Shown: in pieces, positions 33,537 to 44,019 of the stretch
How the letters are laid out: each line of letters opens with the position of its first letter
How positions within the stretch are numbered: position 1 is the first letter of the stretch
Source of the DNA: Serratia odorifera
GTDB taxonomy: Bacteria; Pseudomonadota; Gammaproteobacteria; Enterobacterales; Enterobacteriaceae
NCBI RefSeq assembly: GCF_900635445.1
Contig: NZ_LR134117.1
Coordinates: 4,092,001-4,156,000, forward strand
DNA length: 64,000 nt
Reading direction: 5' to 3'
Translations under genes and position numbers: made by a program
The notes under the pieces: generated by a model
The model's input: only the letters and a program-made list of their open reading frames with translations
Told to the model about the DNA's origin: nothing
Database searches by the model: none

Positions 33537-35747
33537 TTATTTGGTTTCGTCTTTCAACCCCCGATTAATCAACATCGGCTCGATGCTCGGTTCTTTGCCG
33601 CGCCAGTCAACATACAGTTTTTCCAGATCCTGACTGTTGCCGCGCGACAATACCTGGTCACGGAAGCGCTGGCCATTTTCAGCCGTCAGGCCGCCATGTT
33701 CGCTAAACCACTGGAACGCATCGTCCGCCAGCATTTCGGTCCACAGATAGGCGTAAATAACCGGCGGCGTAGCCGTTGCCCCAGATGTGCTGGAAGTAGC
33801 TGGAGCGATAGCGCGGCGGCACATAGCCGAGATCGATATGATCCTTTTGCAGCGACTGCGCCTCAAACTTGTCGACATCCTGCTGCGGCTGGTCGGCGGT
33901 CAACATGTGCCAGTGCATGTCCAGCAGTGCTGCCGCCAGCAGTTCGGTCATGTCATAGCCTTTGTTGAACTTGTCGGCCTTGTTGATTTTGTTCACCAGC
34001 GCCTGCGGCATCGCTTCACCGGTTTGATAGTGCTTGGCGAAGTGGGCAAAGACCTTCGGATCGCGCGCCCAATGTTCGTTGAACTGCGACGGGAACTCAA
34101 CGAAATCGCGTGCGGTATTGGTGCCCGACAGGCTGGCATACTGCTGATCGGCGAACATGCCGTGCAGGGCGTGGCCAAATTCGTGGAACATGGTGATCAC
34201 ATCGTCGTATGACAGCAGCGCCGGCTGGCCCGGCGTCGGTTTGCTGAAGTTGGCGACGTTGTAAATCACCGGTTTGGTGCCGTTGAGTTTGGATTGCTCG
34301 ACGAAATTGCTCATCCAGGCGCCGCCGCCCTTGTTATCGCGCTTAAAGAAGTCGGTATAGAACAGCGCCAATGATTTACCGTCTTTATCAAAGACTTCAT
34401 AAACCCGCACGTCCGGCTGATACACCGGAATATCCTTGCGTTGTTTAAAGCTGATGCCGTACAGCAAGTTGGCGGCGTAAAACACGCCATTGTTCAGCAC
34501 GTTATTCAGTTCGAAGTACGGCTTGATCTGTGATTCGTCCAGGTCGTATTTAGCCTTGCGCACCTGTTCGGCGTAGAACTGCCAGTCCCAGGCGGCCAGC
34601 TTGAAGTCCCCTTTCTGGCTATCGATCACGGCCTGTATGTCCTTGGCTTCGCGTTGTGCGCGCGCCGTCGCGGCAGGCACGATATCGCGCATAAAGCTCA
34701 GCGCCGCCTTCGGCGTTTTGGCCATCTGGTTTTGCAGCTTCCATGACGCGTAGTCGGGAAGCCGAGCAGCCTGGCTGTTCGGAACGGATTTTCGCAGACG
34801 CGCAATGGTCTGGCGTGGTGTCGTTGGCGTCGCCCTTTTCGGCACGGGTCCAGGAGCGTCAAACAGCGCCTGGCGGGTTTCCCTGTCCTTCAGGCTTTGC
34901 AGGCTGGGCTGTTGGGTGGTGTTTTGCAACACAGCAGACCACGTGCTTGTCCAGCTTGCGTTCACTGGCTGCCTGCGCTGCGGCGGCGATTTCCCATCGG
35001 ACAGACCGTCCAGCTTGCTGTTGTCACTCACCGCCAACGCGCCGTTTTTGCTCGCTGCCAGCAGTTTGTTGGTGAACTGGGTACTGAGGGTTGCCGCTTC
35101 CTGGTTCAACGCCTTCAATTTACTTTTATCGGCGTCGGACAGGTTGGCGCCGGCCAGCACAAAGTCCTGATAGGTCACCTCCACAACCGACGTGATTCGT
35201 CATCCAGCTTCAACGTTTCGCGTTGCTGGTAAATCGCCTTGATACGGGGCGAACAGCTTGCTGTTGAGCATGATGGCGGTCCATCGAGCGCGGGCCAGCT
35301 TGGGCGAGGTTTCTTCATCCAGCTTTTGCAGCGCATCGTTGGTATTGGCCGAAGTCATGGCGCTGAACACGTTCATTACCCGTGTCAGCAACGCGCCGGA
35401 TTTTCCAACGCGATAAAGGTATTGTTAAAACTTGGCTTGCCGGGTTATTTGGCGATTTTCTCGACTTCCTCCAGCTTCTGTTTAATCCCCGCGTCGATGG
35501 CCGGCGCGTAGTCCGTTTCCTTGATCTGATCAAACGGCGGCGCCTGGAACGGCAGACGGCTCTGGTAGAAGAAACGGGTTGGCGTTCTTTTTCGGCAGAT
35601 CCTGGTTGGGCTTCACCGGTCACATTCACCTCCTTCACCTGGCCGCTTGGCACACCGGTGTGGTCGGAATCCAGTCTGGTTTCTTCGGCTTGCGCCTGGC
35701 TGGCTAGCGCAACGCCAATTGCCAGTACTAAGGTGGGATAAACGCAT
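33537..35747 (-). pseudogene. dcp: Dipeptidyl carboxypeptidase Dcp (M3 metallopeptidase), broken by many frameshifts
   Basis: An M3 peptidase gene of about 2.2 kb is recognisable. It has a signal peptide (L-A-I-G-V-A-L-A-S-Q-A-Q-A once repaired), the zinc motif H-E-F-G-H-A-L-H-G-M-F, and downstream conserved P-S-Q-F-N-E-H-W and G-Y-V-P-P-R-Y-R-S-S-Y-F-Q-H-I-W-G-N-G-Y-A-A-G-Y. The product would cut C-terminal dipeptides from peptides in the periplasm. The frame shifts repeatedly near 35700, 35585, 35440, 35395, 35200, 34990, 34850, 34780 and 33775. Several pairs compensate each other and leave short scrambled stretches inside conserved sequence, which points to sequencing error over decay. If real, the gene is dead. 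Confidence 0.85.
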
Positions 35748-35970
35748 CTCTCGAAACTCCTCCATGTTTAATCAGGGTAACTCGTGTTCCCATTGCCATC
35801 ACCAAGCTTAGGCGCAGTTGGCAGATTGAGCAAAAACAACCGCATAGCCGTAGTCGCTGGTAAGCGAACACGGCCAAAACTGCAATCTGCTTTTAACTCG
35901 TAACGTCCAGCACAGATAGACTTGTTGGACGTTTTACCCTGATCGCCAGCGCCTGCCCATAACCGTTTAG
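35748..35970. promoter_or_regulatory. Gap between xdhC end and dcp start
   Basis: This 223-bp region should carry the dcp promoter (minus strand). A/G-rich GGAGGAG lies about 14 nt upstream of the dcp ATG. Nothing else recognised. Confidence 0.3.
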
Positions 35971-36743
35971 CTAGGCCGCCAGCGCACCGTAACAGGCGAT
36001 CAGTTCCCCAGCTACCGCCACCGCAATTTCGGCCGGCAGCTTGCCTTTGACCTCCGGTAGCCCAAGGGACAGCGCATACTGGCCATCGCCGCAGTGTCGA
36101 TGCCGCGCTGGCCAAGCTGGTATTCGAAACGCTTGCGCTTGGTGACTGAGCCAATCAGCCCAAAGTAGCCGGCGTCGCCTCGTTGCAGGATCCGCGCGGC
36201 CAGCGCCAGATCGAGCGCATGATCGTGGGTCATCACCACGTAAAAAAGCGCCGGGCGGCATCTCATCCACCGCGTCCAGCGGATCGTCAATCGCCTGCGG
36301 GCGAACGTTGTCAGGCAGCGTGGCTGGAAACTGTTCAGCACGACTGTCTACCCAGCGCACTCGCAGCGGCAGCGTCGCCAGGATCTGCACCAGCGCCCGA
36401 CCAACGTGGCCGGCACCGAACAGCGCCAGCTGTGGCCTGGCGGGATCAGCGGCTCAAACAGCAGACGCGTAGTGCCGCCACAGCATTGACCCAGCCGCGC
36501 CGCCAGCGGAAAACGTTCTATCTGCATCGTTGCACTGCCGGTTTGCAGCATCTGCCGAGCAATCGCCAGCGCGCGGTATTCAAGGTGCCCACCGCCAATG
36601 GTATTCACCACCCGCTCGGCGCTCACCAGCATTTTGCTACCCCGGTCGCGTGGCGTAGAGCCCAGCTCGTCAAGCACCGTCACCAGTACGCAAGGTTCTC
36701 CGCGCCGCCGCAGCTCGGCCAGCGCGTCAATCCATTCCTCCAT
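35971..36743 (-). pseudogene. xdhC: Xanthine dehydrogenase accessory protein XdhC, about three frameshifts
   Basis: About 256 residues when repaired. The N-terminal XdhC/CoxI domain is clear (E-P-C-V-L-V-T-V, G-S-T-P-R-D-R-G-S-K-M, T-I-G-G-G-H-L-E-Y). After breaks near 36440 and 36245 the C-terminal Rossmann-type domain follows (G-A-G-H-V-G-R-A-L, V-V-M-T-H-D-H-A-L-D), and after another near 36085 comes G-L-P-E-V-K-G-K-L-P-A-E-I-A. XdhC inserts sulfurated molybdenum cofactor into the dehydrogenase. It is downstream of xdhB in the same transcript. Breaks look like the indels in the neighbouring genes. Confidence 0.85.
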
Positions 36744-36768
36744 TATTGTCCTCCGGCCGGTTTTTTAG

Positions 36769-36781
36769 GTGACAATGTCAC
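36769..36781. other. matS: matS site (MatP binding, Ter macrodomain)
   Basis: GTGACAATGTCAC matches the 13-bp matS consensus GTGACRNYGTCAC at every position. It lies in the short gap between xdhC and xdhB. MatP bound to such sites compacts the terminus macrodomain in enterobacteria. The 23-kb distance from dif fits. It is also a palindrome, so another role is possible. Confidence 0.75.
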
Positions 36782-36783
36782 CT

Positions 36784-39133
36784 TCAAGCAGCCGCTGAAC
36801 GGCCCCACAACACCCGTTCAGGGGTCGCCGGTGCGTCAATCAGCGGCTGAACGCGATAGTCCGCCAGGCTGGCGACCGCGTCCTTGATCGCGCACCATAC
36901 CGAAATCCCCAGCATGAATGGCGGTTCGCCCACCGCTTTGGAATGGAACACCGTATCCTGTGGGTTCTGGCGATTTTCCAACAGCCTGACCCGCAGATCC
37001 GCCGGCACATCGCCAATCGCCGGGATTTTATAGCTGGCCGGGCCGTTGGTCAGCAGGCTGCCTTGCTCATCCCATACCAGCTCTTCGCTGGTCAGCCAGC
37101 CCATGCCCTGGACAAAACCGCCCTCCACCTGACCGATGTCGATCGCCGGGTTCAGCGAGTCGCCGACGTCATGCAGAATGTCGGCACGCAGCAGGCGGTA
37201 TTCACCGGTCAGCGTATCGATCAGCACTTCGGCACAGGCGGCGCCATAGGCGAAATAATAGAATGGGTGGCCCGCCGCCTTGTCGCGGTCATAGAAGATC
37301 TTTGGCGTGCGGTAATAGCCGGTGCTGGCCAGCGATACCTGGTTAAAATAGGCCTGCTGCACCACCTGTTCAAAACTGAAGTAATGTTCGCCGACCCGTA
37401 CCTGGCCGTTGCTAAAGACAATCTGCTCGGCGGCAACGCCGTGCTGGCTCGACAGCATGGCGATTAACCGCTGTTTGATGATCAAGGCGGCATTTTCGGC
37501 GGCTTTACCGTTCAGATCGGTGCCCGACGACGCTGCCGTGGGCGAGGTATTCGGCACTTTTCCGGTATCGGTGGCGGTGATCTGGATGCGCTCGATATCC
37601 ACCTGAAACACCTCGGCCACGATCTGCGCCACTTTGGTATTCAGCCCCTGGCCCATTTCGGTACCGCCATGGTTGAGCTGAATGCTGCCGTCGGTGTAAA
37701 TCAGCACCAACGCGCCGGCCTGATTGAGAAAAACTGGCGGTAAACGAAATGCCAAACTTGACCGGGGTCAACGCCAGCCCTTTTTTAAGTAGCGGGTTGC
37801 GGGCGTTGTAGTCACGGATCGCCGCGCGCCGCGCCTGATAGTCGGCACTCTGCTCCAGCTCGGCGGTGATCTCAGCCAGCAGGTTCTGTTCGATCGGCTG
37901 CTGATAATGCGTGACGTTGCGACTGTGCTTACCGTAATAGTTGATTTTTCTCACCGCCAGCGGGTCGAGCGCCAGATAACGCGCGATGTGATCCATGATC
38001 TGCTCGATCGCCATCATCCCCTGCGGACCGCCGAAGCCGCGGTAAGCGGTGTTCGACGCGGTGTGGGTCTTGCAACGGTGACCGGTTATCACTACGTCCT
38101 GCAAAAAGTAGGCATTATCGGCATGAAACATTGCGCGATCGACAATCGAACCGGACAGATCCAGCGAATAGCCGCAGTTGCCGGCCAACTCGATGTCGAC
38201 GCCGCACAGCAGACCGTTATCGTCAAACCCCACCTCATAGCGAATGTAAAAAGGGTGTCGCTTGCCGGTAATCAGCATATCGTCGCGGCGATTGAGACGC
38301 ATTTTGGCCGGTCGCCCGGTGAGATATGCCGCCAGCGCACACAGGCAGGCCGGGCCTGCTGCCTGCGTCTCCTTGCCACCGAAGCCGCCGCCCATGCGAC
38401 GCATGTCAATCACCACTTTGTGCATCGGCACCCCCAGTACCGAGGCCACCAGTTTTTTGTACTTCGGTCGGGTTCTGCGTTGAGGAGTACACCCGCATAC
38501 TGCCGTCCTCCTCCGGCATTACCGAGGCATCTGCGTTTCCAGATAAAAATGCTCCTGGCCACCGACCTGCAACTCGCCCTGTAGCCGGTGCCTGGCTCGG
38601 GCCAATGCCGCCGCAGCGTCGCCGCGCCGGTGGCAATGACTTTCCTGCACCACATCCCCCTGCGCCAATGCATTACGCACATCCAACTGCGCCGGCAACG
38701 GCTGATAACTCACTTTTATCGCCTGCGCGGCGCGCCAGGCGGTTTCCGCATCGTCTGCCGCCACCACCGCCACTACCTGGCCGACATATTCCACCCTTGT
38801 CTTGCGCCAGCAGCGGATCGCCTTCGGTGAGCGCAGCGATATCCAGCGTTCCCGGCACGTCCTGCCAGGTCATCACTCGCACCACGCCGGGAAAGGCATA
38901 ACAGGCGGAAACGTCCAGCGCGACGATCTGCGCATGGGCGCACTCGCTCAGTTTGGCCGCCAGATGCAACTGGTTCGGAAACTCCAGCCGGTCGTCGATA
39001 TACAGTGCTTCACCGCTGACATGTTTGTCTGCGCTTTCATGTTTGCGCGCCTGACCGACACCGCTGCGAGCGGTTGGCGAAAACGTGCGGCCAAGGCCGC
39101 CTGACTGGTCTGGTGGTGCGGTGTATTACTCAT
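36784..39133 (-). pseudogene. xdhB: Xanthine dehydrogenase molybdopterin subunit XdhB, multiple frameshifts
   Basis: About 780 residues when repaired, the normal length for XdhB. Recognisable parts in order are E-Y-V-G-Q-V-V-A-V-V-A-A-D-D, then S-S-T-Q-N-P-T-E-V-Q-K, M-R-R-M-G-G-G-F-G-G-K-E-T-Q, A-Y-R-G-F-G-G-P-Q-G, L-N-H-G-G-T-E-M-G-Q-G-L, and the active-site Glu segment A-V-G-E-P-P-F-M-L-G. It hydroxylates hypoxanthine and xanthine to urate. Frame breaks occur near 39070, 39010, 38805, 38530, 38450 and 37745. The ATG at 39133 overlaps the end of xdhA. Such density in an otherwise intact operon suggests poor sequence, though decay cannot be excluded. Confidence 0.87.
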
Positions 39134-40554
39134 GGCAGACAACCTCGATGGCAGTTTGCGGTGCGGTGAGCGCAATGAAATAGCGGCGCAGCAGGTTCTG
39201 CGCCACCAGCATGCGGTAAGCGCTGCTGGCGCGAAAATCGCTCAACGGCGTAAAGTCCCGGGTTAACGCCTGTGTGGCGCGCTCCAGCGTGGCGCGATCC
39301 CACGTTTGGCCGACCAACGCCTGTTCACAGGTCAATGCACGTTTGGGCGTGGCCGCCATGCCGCCATAGGCCACGTACGCCTCGCGCACCATGCCTTGTT
39401 CAATCGTCAGATTGAAAGCGCCGCATACCGCGGAGATGTCATCCTCCAGGCGTTTCGACACTTTCCAGGCGCGGAAATCCCGTGGCGCCTGCGCCGGCAG
39501 CAGGATGCTGTCAATAAACTCGCCCGGCTGCAGCGCCGTCTGGCGGTAATCAAGGAAAAAGTCACGCAGTGGCAGCTCACGTTGCCGTGTACCGTGACGC
39601 AGCAGCAGCGCGGCATCCAGCGCCAACAACAGCGGCGCGGCATCACCGATCGGCGAGGCATTGGCCAGATTGCCGCCTAACGTGCCCTGGTTGCGGATTT
39701 GTTGAGCGGCGAAACGCTGCAACAACTCGCCGAACGCCGGGTGGTAATCCATCAGCAACGGGTAAACCTCGCTCAACGTGGCGGCGGCGCCGATGCGCAA
39801 CCGTTCGCCACGTTCAACCTGGCGCAACGCGGCAATCTGGCCGATGGCAATCATCAACGGCAAATCCCGATGACGCTGCGTCACTTCCAGCGCCAGGTCG
39901 CTGCCGCCGGCCAGCAGTCGGGCCTGTGGGTACTGCTGATACAGCGTCGCCAACTGATCGACGCTCTGCGGCAGCAGACAGCGCTTGCCACCGGCGCTCA
40001 GCTCACTGGCTGGCGCGATCTGCCGCAGTCGCTGCACGGTGTGCCGTTGCTGGCGGTCAAAGTCGTCGGCCTCGCGGTTTTCGCAGGCCTGCTGTGCCGC
40101 GGTCGATAATCGGCCGGTAACCGGTGCAGCGACACAGATTGCCGGCCAGCGCCTGCTGGGCCTGCTGTCGTTGATAATGCGTGCTGTTCTTTTGCAAGCA
40201 GAACAGCGACATCACGAAGCCTGGGGTACAAAAGCCGCACTGCGAGCCATGGCAGTCGACCATCGCCTGCTGCACGCTGTGCAACTGGCCGTGGTGCTTG
40301 AGATCCTCGACGCTGATCAACTGTTTGCCGTGCAGCGCGGTGACAAACGTCAGGCAGGCGTTGACGCTGCGGTAACGCAGCGTTTCGCCCTCTACCTCCG
40401 CCAGCACCACGGTGCAGGCACCGCAATCGCCAGACGCGCAGCCTTCTTTGGTGCCGCAACGGCCCTGATGACGACGCAGGTAATGCAACAGCGTGGTGTT
40501 CGGGTCGAGATCCGTCTCACGCGTTAACGTCTGGTTGAGCAGAAACTCGATCAT
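39126..40554 (-). CDS. xdhA: Xanthine dehydrogenase small subunit XdhA (2x 2Fe-2S, FAD), one-base frameshift
   Basis: About 475 residues when repaired. The N-terminal cluster is C-A-S-G-D-C-G-A-C-T and the second is C-G-F-C-T-P-G-F with N-L-C-R-C-T-G-Y. After the break near 40105 the FAD domain follows, with L-L-A-G-G-S-D-L-A-L and I-R-N-Q-G-T-L-G-G-N-L-A-N-A-S-P-I-G-D. One extra C in the GACCGCGGC stretch (minus strand) explains the break and restores P-I-I-D-A-A-Q-Q-A-C-E-N. It passes electrons from the molybdenum site to NAD+. The start overlaps the guaD stop (ATGA). Confidence 0.9.
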
Positions 40555-41882
40555 GCGGCCTCCTGACGGGCCGACGGCTGATAAACGATCTTGCCGTCGA
40601 CATACGTGCGGTAAATGTTGCGATCGTCACCCAGGGTCAGCAGCACAAACAGCTGTTCGGCCAGGTCGTGACAGTTGGCATTGCGCAGTTTCTGCAACGG
40701 TGACACTGCCGGATCGAGCACCACGAAGTCGGCCTCTTTACCGACGCTAAAGTTGCCAATCTGTTTATCCAGCGACAAGGCGCGCGCGCCGCCCAGCGTC
40801 GCGTGATAAAACGCCTCACAGGCCGCCAGTTTGTAGCTTTGCAGTTGCGCCACCTTGTAGGCCTCACCCAGCGTTTGCAACATATTAAAGGTGGTGCCGG
40901 CCCCCACGTCGGTGCCGATGCCCACCTTCACCTTTTTCTGCCAGGCTTTGCCGAGGTTGAACAGCCCACTGCCGAGGAACAGGTTGGAGGTCGGGCAAAA
41001 GGCGATCGATGAATGGGTATCACACAGACAGTCCCATTCCTGTTCTTCGAGGTGCAGACAATGGGCAAAGACGCTTTTGCTGCCGGTCAGCCCATAATGA
41101 TGATAGACATCCAGGTAGTTACGCCGCTGTGGGAACAGTTGCTTGACCCATGCCACCTCATCATGATTTTCACTCAGGTGGGTATGCAGCCAGACGTCGG
41201 GAAACTCGTTGCGCAGGCGCTGAACCTGCTCGAGCAGCGCCGGCGAGCTGGTGGGCGCGAAACGCGGCGTAATGGCGTAACCCAGACGCTGCCTGCCGTG
41301 CCAGCGCTCGATCAGTGCTCGGGTCTGCTGATAGCTCTGCTGCGGCGTTTCCAGCAGCGCGGCTGGCGCGTGGCGATCCATCATCACCTTGCCGGCGATC
41401 AGGCGCATATTCAGCGCTGCCGCCTGGCCAAACAGCGCATCGACCGACTGCGGATGGACGGTACCGAACACCAGCGCCGTGGTGGTGCCGTTGCTCAACA
41501 ATTGTTGCAGGAAGAACGCCGACATTTTCTCGGCATGCTCGGCGCAGCCGAACTGGCTTTCGGTCGGAAACGTGTAATGTTTCAGCCACGCCAGCAGTTG
41601 ATCGCCATAGGCACCGATCATTTCGGTTTGCGGATAATGAATATGGGTATCGACAAACCCCGGCACGATCAACTTGTCGCGATAGTCGGTTACCACCGTA
41701 TCCGGCGCCAGCAGTGACGCCCCCTGCTGCCAACTGCCGTGCCAGACAATAGTGCCATGATCCAGCAACAGCAGACCGTCGGCTATGTGCCGCAGCTGTG
41801 CATCAAGTTGCTCTGGCCGATCGACGCAGGCGGCGATATCGAAAAAGTTGCCACGAATGGCCGTGGTAAATTGCATGCTCAT
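40551..41882 (-). CDS. guaD: Guanine deaminase GuaD
   Basis: 443-residue amidohydrolase-superfamily enzyme. Metal site P-G-F-V-D-T-H-I-H-Y-P-Q near residue 77 is the guanine deaminase signature. Further ligands lie in W-L-H-T-H-L-S-E-N and F-A-H-C-L-H, and the catalytic Asp is in G-I-G-T-D-V-G-A-G. It converts guanine to xanthine and ammonia, feeding the xanthine dehydrogenase encoded just downstream. It is the first gene of the minus-strand set guaD-xdhA-xdhB-xdhC, joined by overlaps. Confidence 0.95.
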   Translation of the reverse strand: MSMQFTTAIRGNFFDIAACVDRPEQLDAQLRHIADGLLLLDHGTIVWHGSWQQGASLLAPDTVVTDYRDKLIVPGFVDTHIHYPQTEMIGAYGDQLLAWLKHYTFPTESQFGCAEHAEKMSAFFLQQLLSNGTTTALVFGTVHPQSVDALFGQAAALNMRLIAGKVMMDRHAPAALLETPQQSYQQTRALIERWHGRQRLGYAITPRFAPTSSPALLEQVQRLRNEFPDVWLHTHLSENHDEVAWVKQLFPQRRNYLDVYHHYGLTGSKSVFAHCLHLEEQEWDCLCDTHSSIAFCPTSNLFLGSGLFNLGKAWQKKVKVGIGTDVGAGTTFNMLQTLGEAYKVAQLQSYKLAACEAFYHATLGGARALSLDKQIGNFSVGKEADFVVLDPAVSPLQKLRNANCHDLAEQLFVLLTLGDDRNIYRTYVDGKIVYQPSARQEAA

Positions 41883-42550
41883 AATGCCGTTCCTATTCTA
41901 GCGACCCGCGCATCAGCGCCGGTTGAGATAACTCAACCGGGGGGAAATGGCGGTCTTATATTCCATTGCAGGTGTTAATTTAAAGATAGCAAGCGGCATG
42001 CCAGAGTGAGGTTTTATCTTTTTAATCGTTAATAAACAGTACCTTATAAATAAACCCTTTACTAATAGGGTCTGATGGAAATATATCGACAAAAAGCAAA
42101 CGGTTGCTATTTTTAGGCAACCGTTTGCTGTTTTTTAATAAAATGAAACGTTGCACCATCATCGAGCCAAAATAATTTGCCGATAACGGCGCGTAAGCCG
42201 CCCTAAACGCAATCAGCCAGCATTTGCACCAAAAACATGCACGCCGCGCCGCAGGCAAACCCCTGACACGACCAGCCAACGATTCGACGCCAGATCTGCC
42301 ATGCCGACTACGATGCAGCACAGACGCCCTACCAGGCCTCTTGCCGCTCACTAACCAGGCCAAATCATCCGTCATGGCACCTGTTGCTAATGTTGCTACG
42401 TTAATTCTGAAATACTCCTTATAGTTCTTAACCACTTTTTAACAACCTCGCATTGCGCTATGCTCAAAAACCTGCCCGACTCGCCTATTTCTGTGAAGAG
42501 ATTTCTGTTATGCCTGTAACCGGTCCGCATTCTGTTTCGAGCGTTCGCTT
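41883..42550. other. 668-bp gap between divergent guaD and MFS genes; no secure gene
   Basis: The gap holds the guaD and MFS promoters, an A/T-rich stretch (about 41960-42180) and a well-formed terminator hairpin (42091-42136) that belongs to no annotated gene. A minus-strand open frame across 42022-42435 runs through the terminator, has no family features and is not accepted. An unannotated small RNA is possible. Confidence 0.45.
42091..42136. terminator. Orphan bidirectional rho-independent terminator
   Basis: AGCAAACGGTTGC (42095-42107) pairs perfectly with GCAACCGTTTGCT (42117-42129); the loop is TATTTTTAG. Six T follow on the plus strand (42131-42136) and five A precede it, giving a U-tract on the minus strand. 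This is the cleanest terminator in the window, yet both neighbouring genes point away from it. Confidence 0.85.
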
Positions 42551-44016
42551 ATGAGTTGGTTTTCACGCGTAGGCGCCTTGCCACTGCTGGTCGCTGGCGC
42601 ATTCTTTATGGAAAATCTCGACGGCACGGTGATTGTCACCGCGATGCCGCAAATGGCTGCGGCGTTCGGCGTGCAGCCGGTCGACATGAATGTCGGCATT
42701 GCCGCCTATATTCTGACCCTGACGGTGTTTATCCCGGCCAGCGGCTGGATCGCCAACCGTTTTGGCGCACGCAATGTATTTTCTGCCGCCGTGCTGATTT
42801 TCACCCTGGCGTCGGTGCTGTGCGCCTTTAGCATCAGCCTGCCGACTTTTACCGCTGCGCGCATTCTGCAGGGGTTCGGTGGCGCGCTGATGGTGCCGGT
42901 TGGCCGGCTGGTAGTGCTGCGCAATACCGAGAAAAGCGGTTTAATCAAGGCGATTGCCACCATTACCTGGCCCGGTTTGGTGGCGCCGATCCTCGGCCGC
43001 CGGTCGGCGGCTTCATTACCACTTACGCCTCCTGGCACTGGATTTTCATCCTCAATGTGCCGCTGGGTATTATCGCCCTGCTGCTGGCCTGGCGACTGAT
43101 CCCGCAGGAGGAGGCGCAAACCGGGGTGCCGTTTGACGGCCTCGGTTTTCTGCTGACCGGCGTCGCCTGCTTTGGGCTGATGTTTGGCCTCGACCTGATC
43201 AATCATCCACAACTCTCCTGGCTGGTGCCGTTGGCCTGCATTGCCGCTAGCCTGGCGCTGGGTATGCTGGCCATTCGTCATGCCAGGCGTAGCCCTCATC
43301 CGTTAATCAACCTGTGGGCGATGCGAGTAAAAAGTTACGCCGTCACAATATGGAGTGGTACGCTGTTCCGCGTGGCGATTGGCGCGGTGCCTTTCCTGTT
43401 GCCGCTGCTGTTCCAGATAGGCTTCGGCCTGAACGCTTTTGACGCAGGGTTGCTGGTTCTGGCGGTGTTTGCCGGCAATTTGGCGATGAAACCTTTTACC
43501 TCGGCGATCCTCTATCGCTTTCGCTTTCGCAGCACCCTGATGGTCAACGGCCTGCTGAACGCCGCGACCATCTTTGCCTGCGCGTTCCTGACGCCAGAAA
43601 CGCCGGTGTGGCTGATCGTCACACTGTTATTCATCAGCGGCCTGACGCGCTCGATGCAGTTCACTGCACTGAATACCCTGGCCTTTTCTGAAGTGCCGCA
43701 AACGCAGATGAACGGCGCCAATGCGCTATTTACCATGGCGCAGCAAATGGGTGGCGGTCTGGGCATCGCCATCGGCGCATTGGCACTGCGGCTGGCTGAC
43801 GTCTGGTTCCCCACCGCCGGCGACGCCATCCCACTGGTCAACTTCCAAATGGCGTTTGTGGTTATTGGCGGTATTGCCTTGCTGTCGGTGGTCGACAGTT
43901 TTGGTCTGGATGCCGAAGCAGGTAATGAAATCCGCCAGAAAAAACCGGCCAATCTGCTCCCTGCGGCGCCGCAAGACGCCAAGGGAAGGCTGTCATCAAC
44001 CAAGGTAAGGAGTTAA
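42551..44016 (+). CDS. MFS drug-efflux transporter, DHA2 type, one-base frameshift
   Basis: About 488 residues when repaired, a 14-helix DHA2-type MFS exporter. It has L-D-G-T-V-I-V-T-A-M-P in helix 1, R-F-G-A-R-N in the first loop and R-I-L-Q-G-F-G-G-A-L-M-V-P in helix 4. The antiporter motif P-I-L-G-P-P-V-G-G-F-I appears only after adding one C near 43000, where the reading frame otherwise shifts. ATG 42551 gives the family N-terminus. The aldo-keto reductase gene begins 4 bp after the stop, so the two are cotranscribed. Exported compound unknown. Confidence 0.85.
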
Positions 44017-44019
44017 ACG

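Noticed and set aside
41950..42090. Purine riboswitch upstream of guaD
   Set aside because: I looked for the conserved purine-aptamer junction and paired loops and did not find them; the position and strand also do not fit a guaD leader well.
42022..42435. Minus-strand open frame of 137 codons in the guaD-MFS gap
   Set aside because: It reads straight through a strong terminator, has mixed composition, no ribosome site and no family resemblance.
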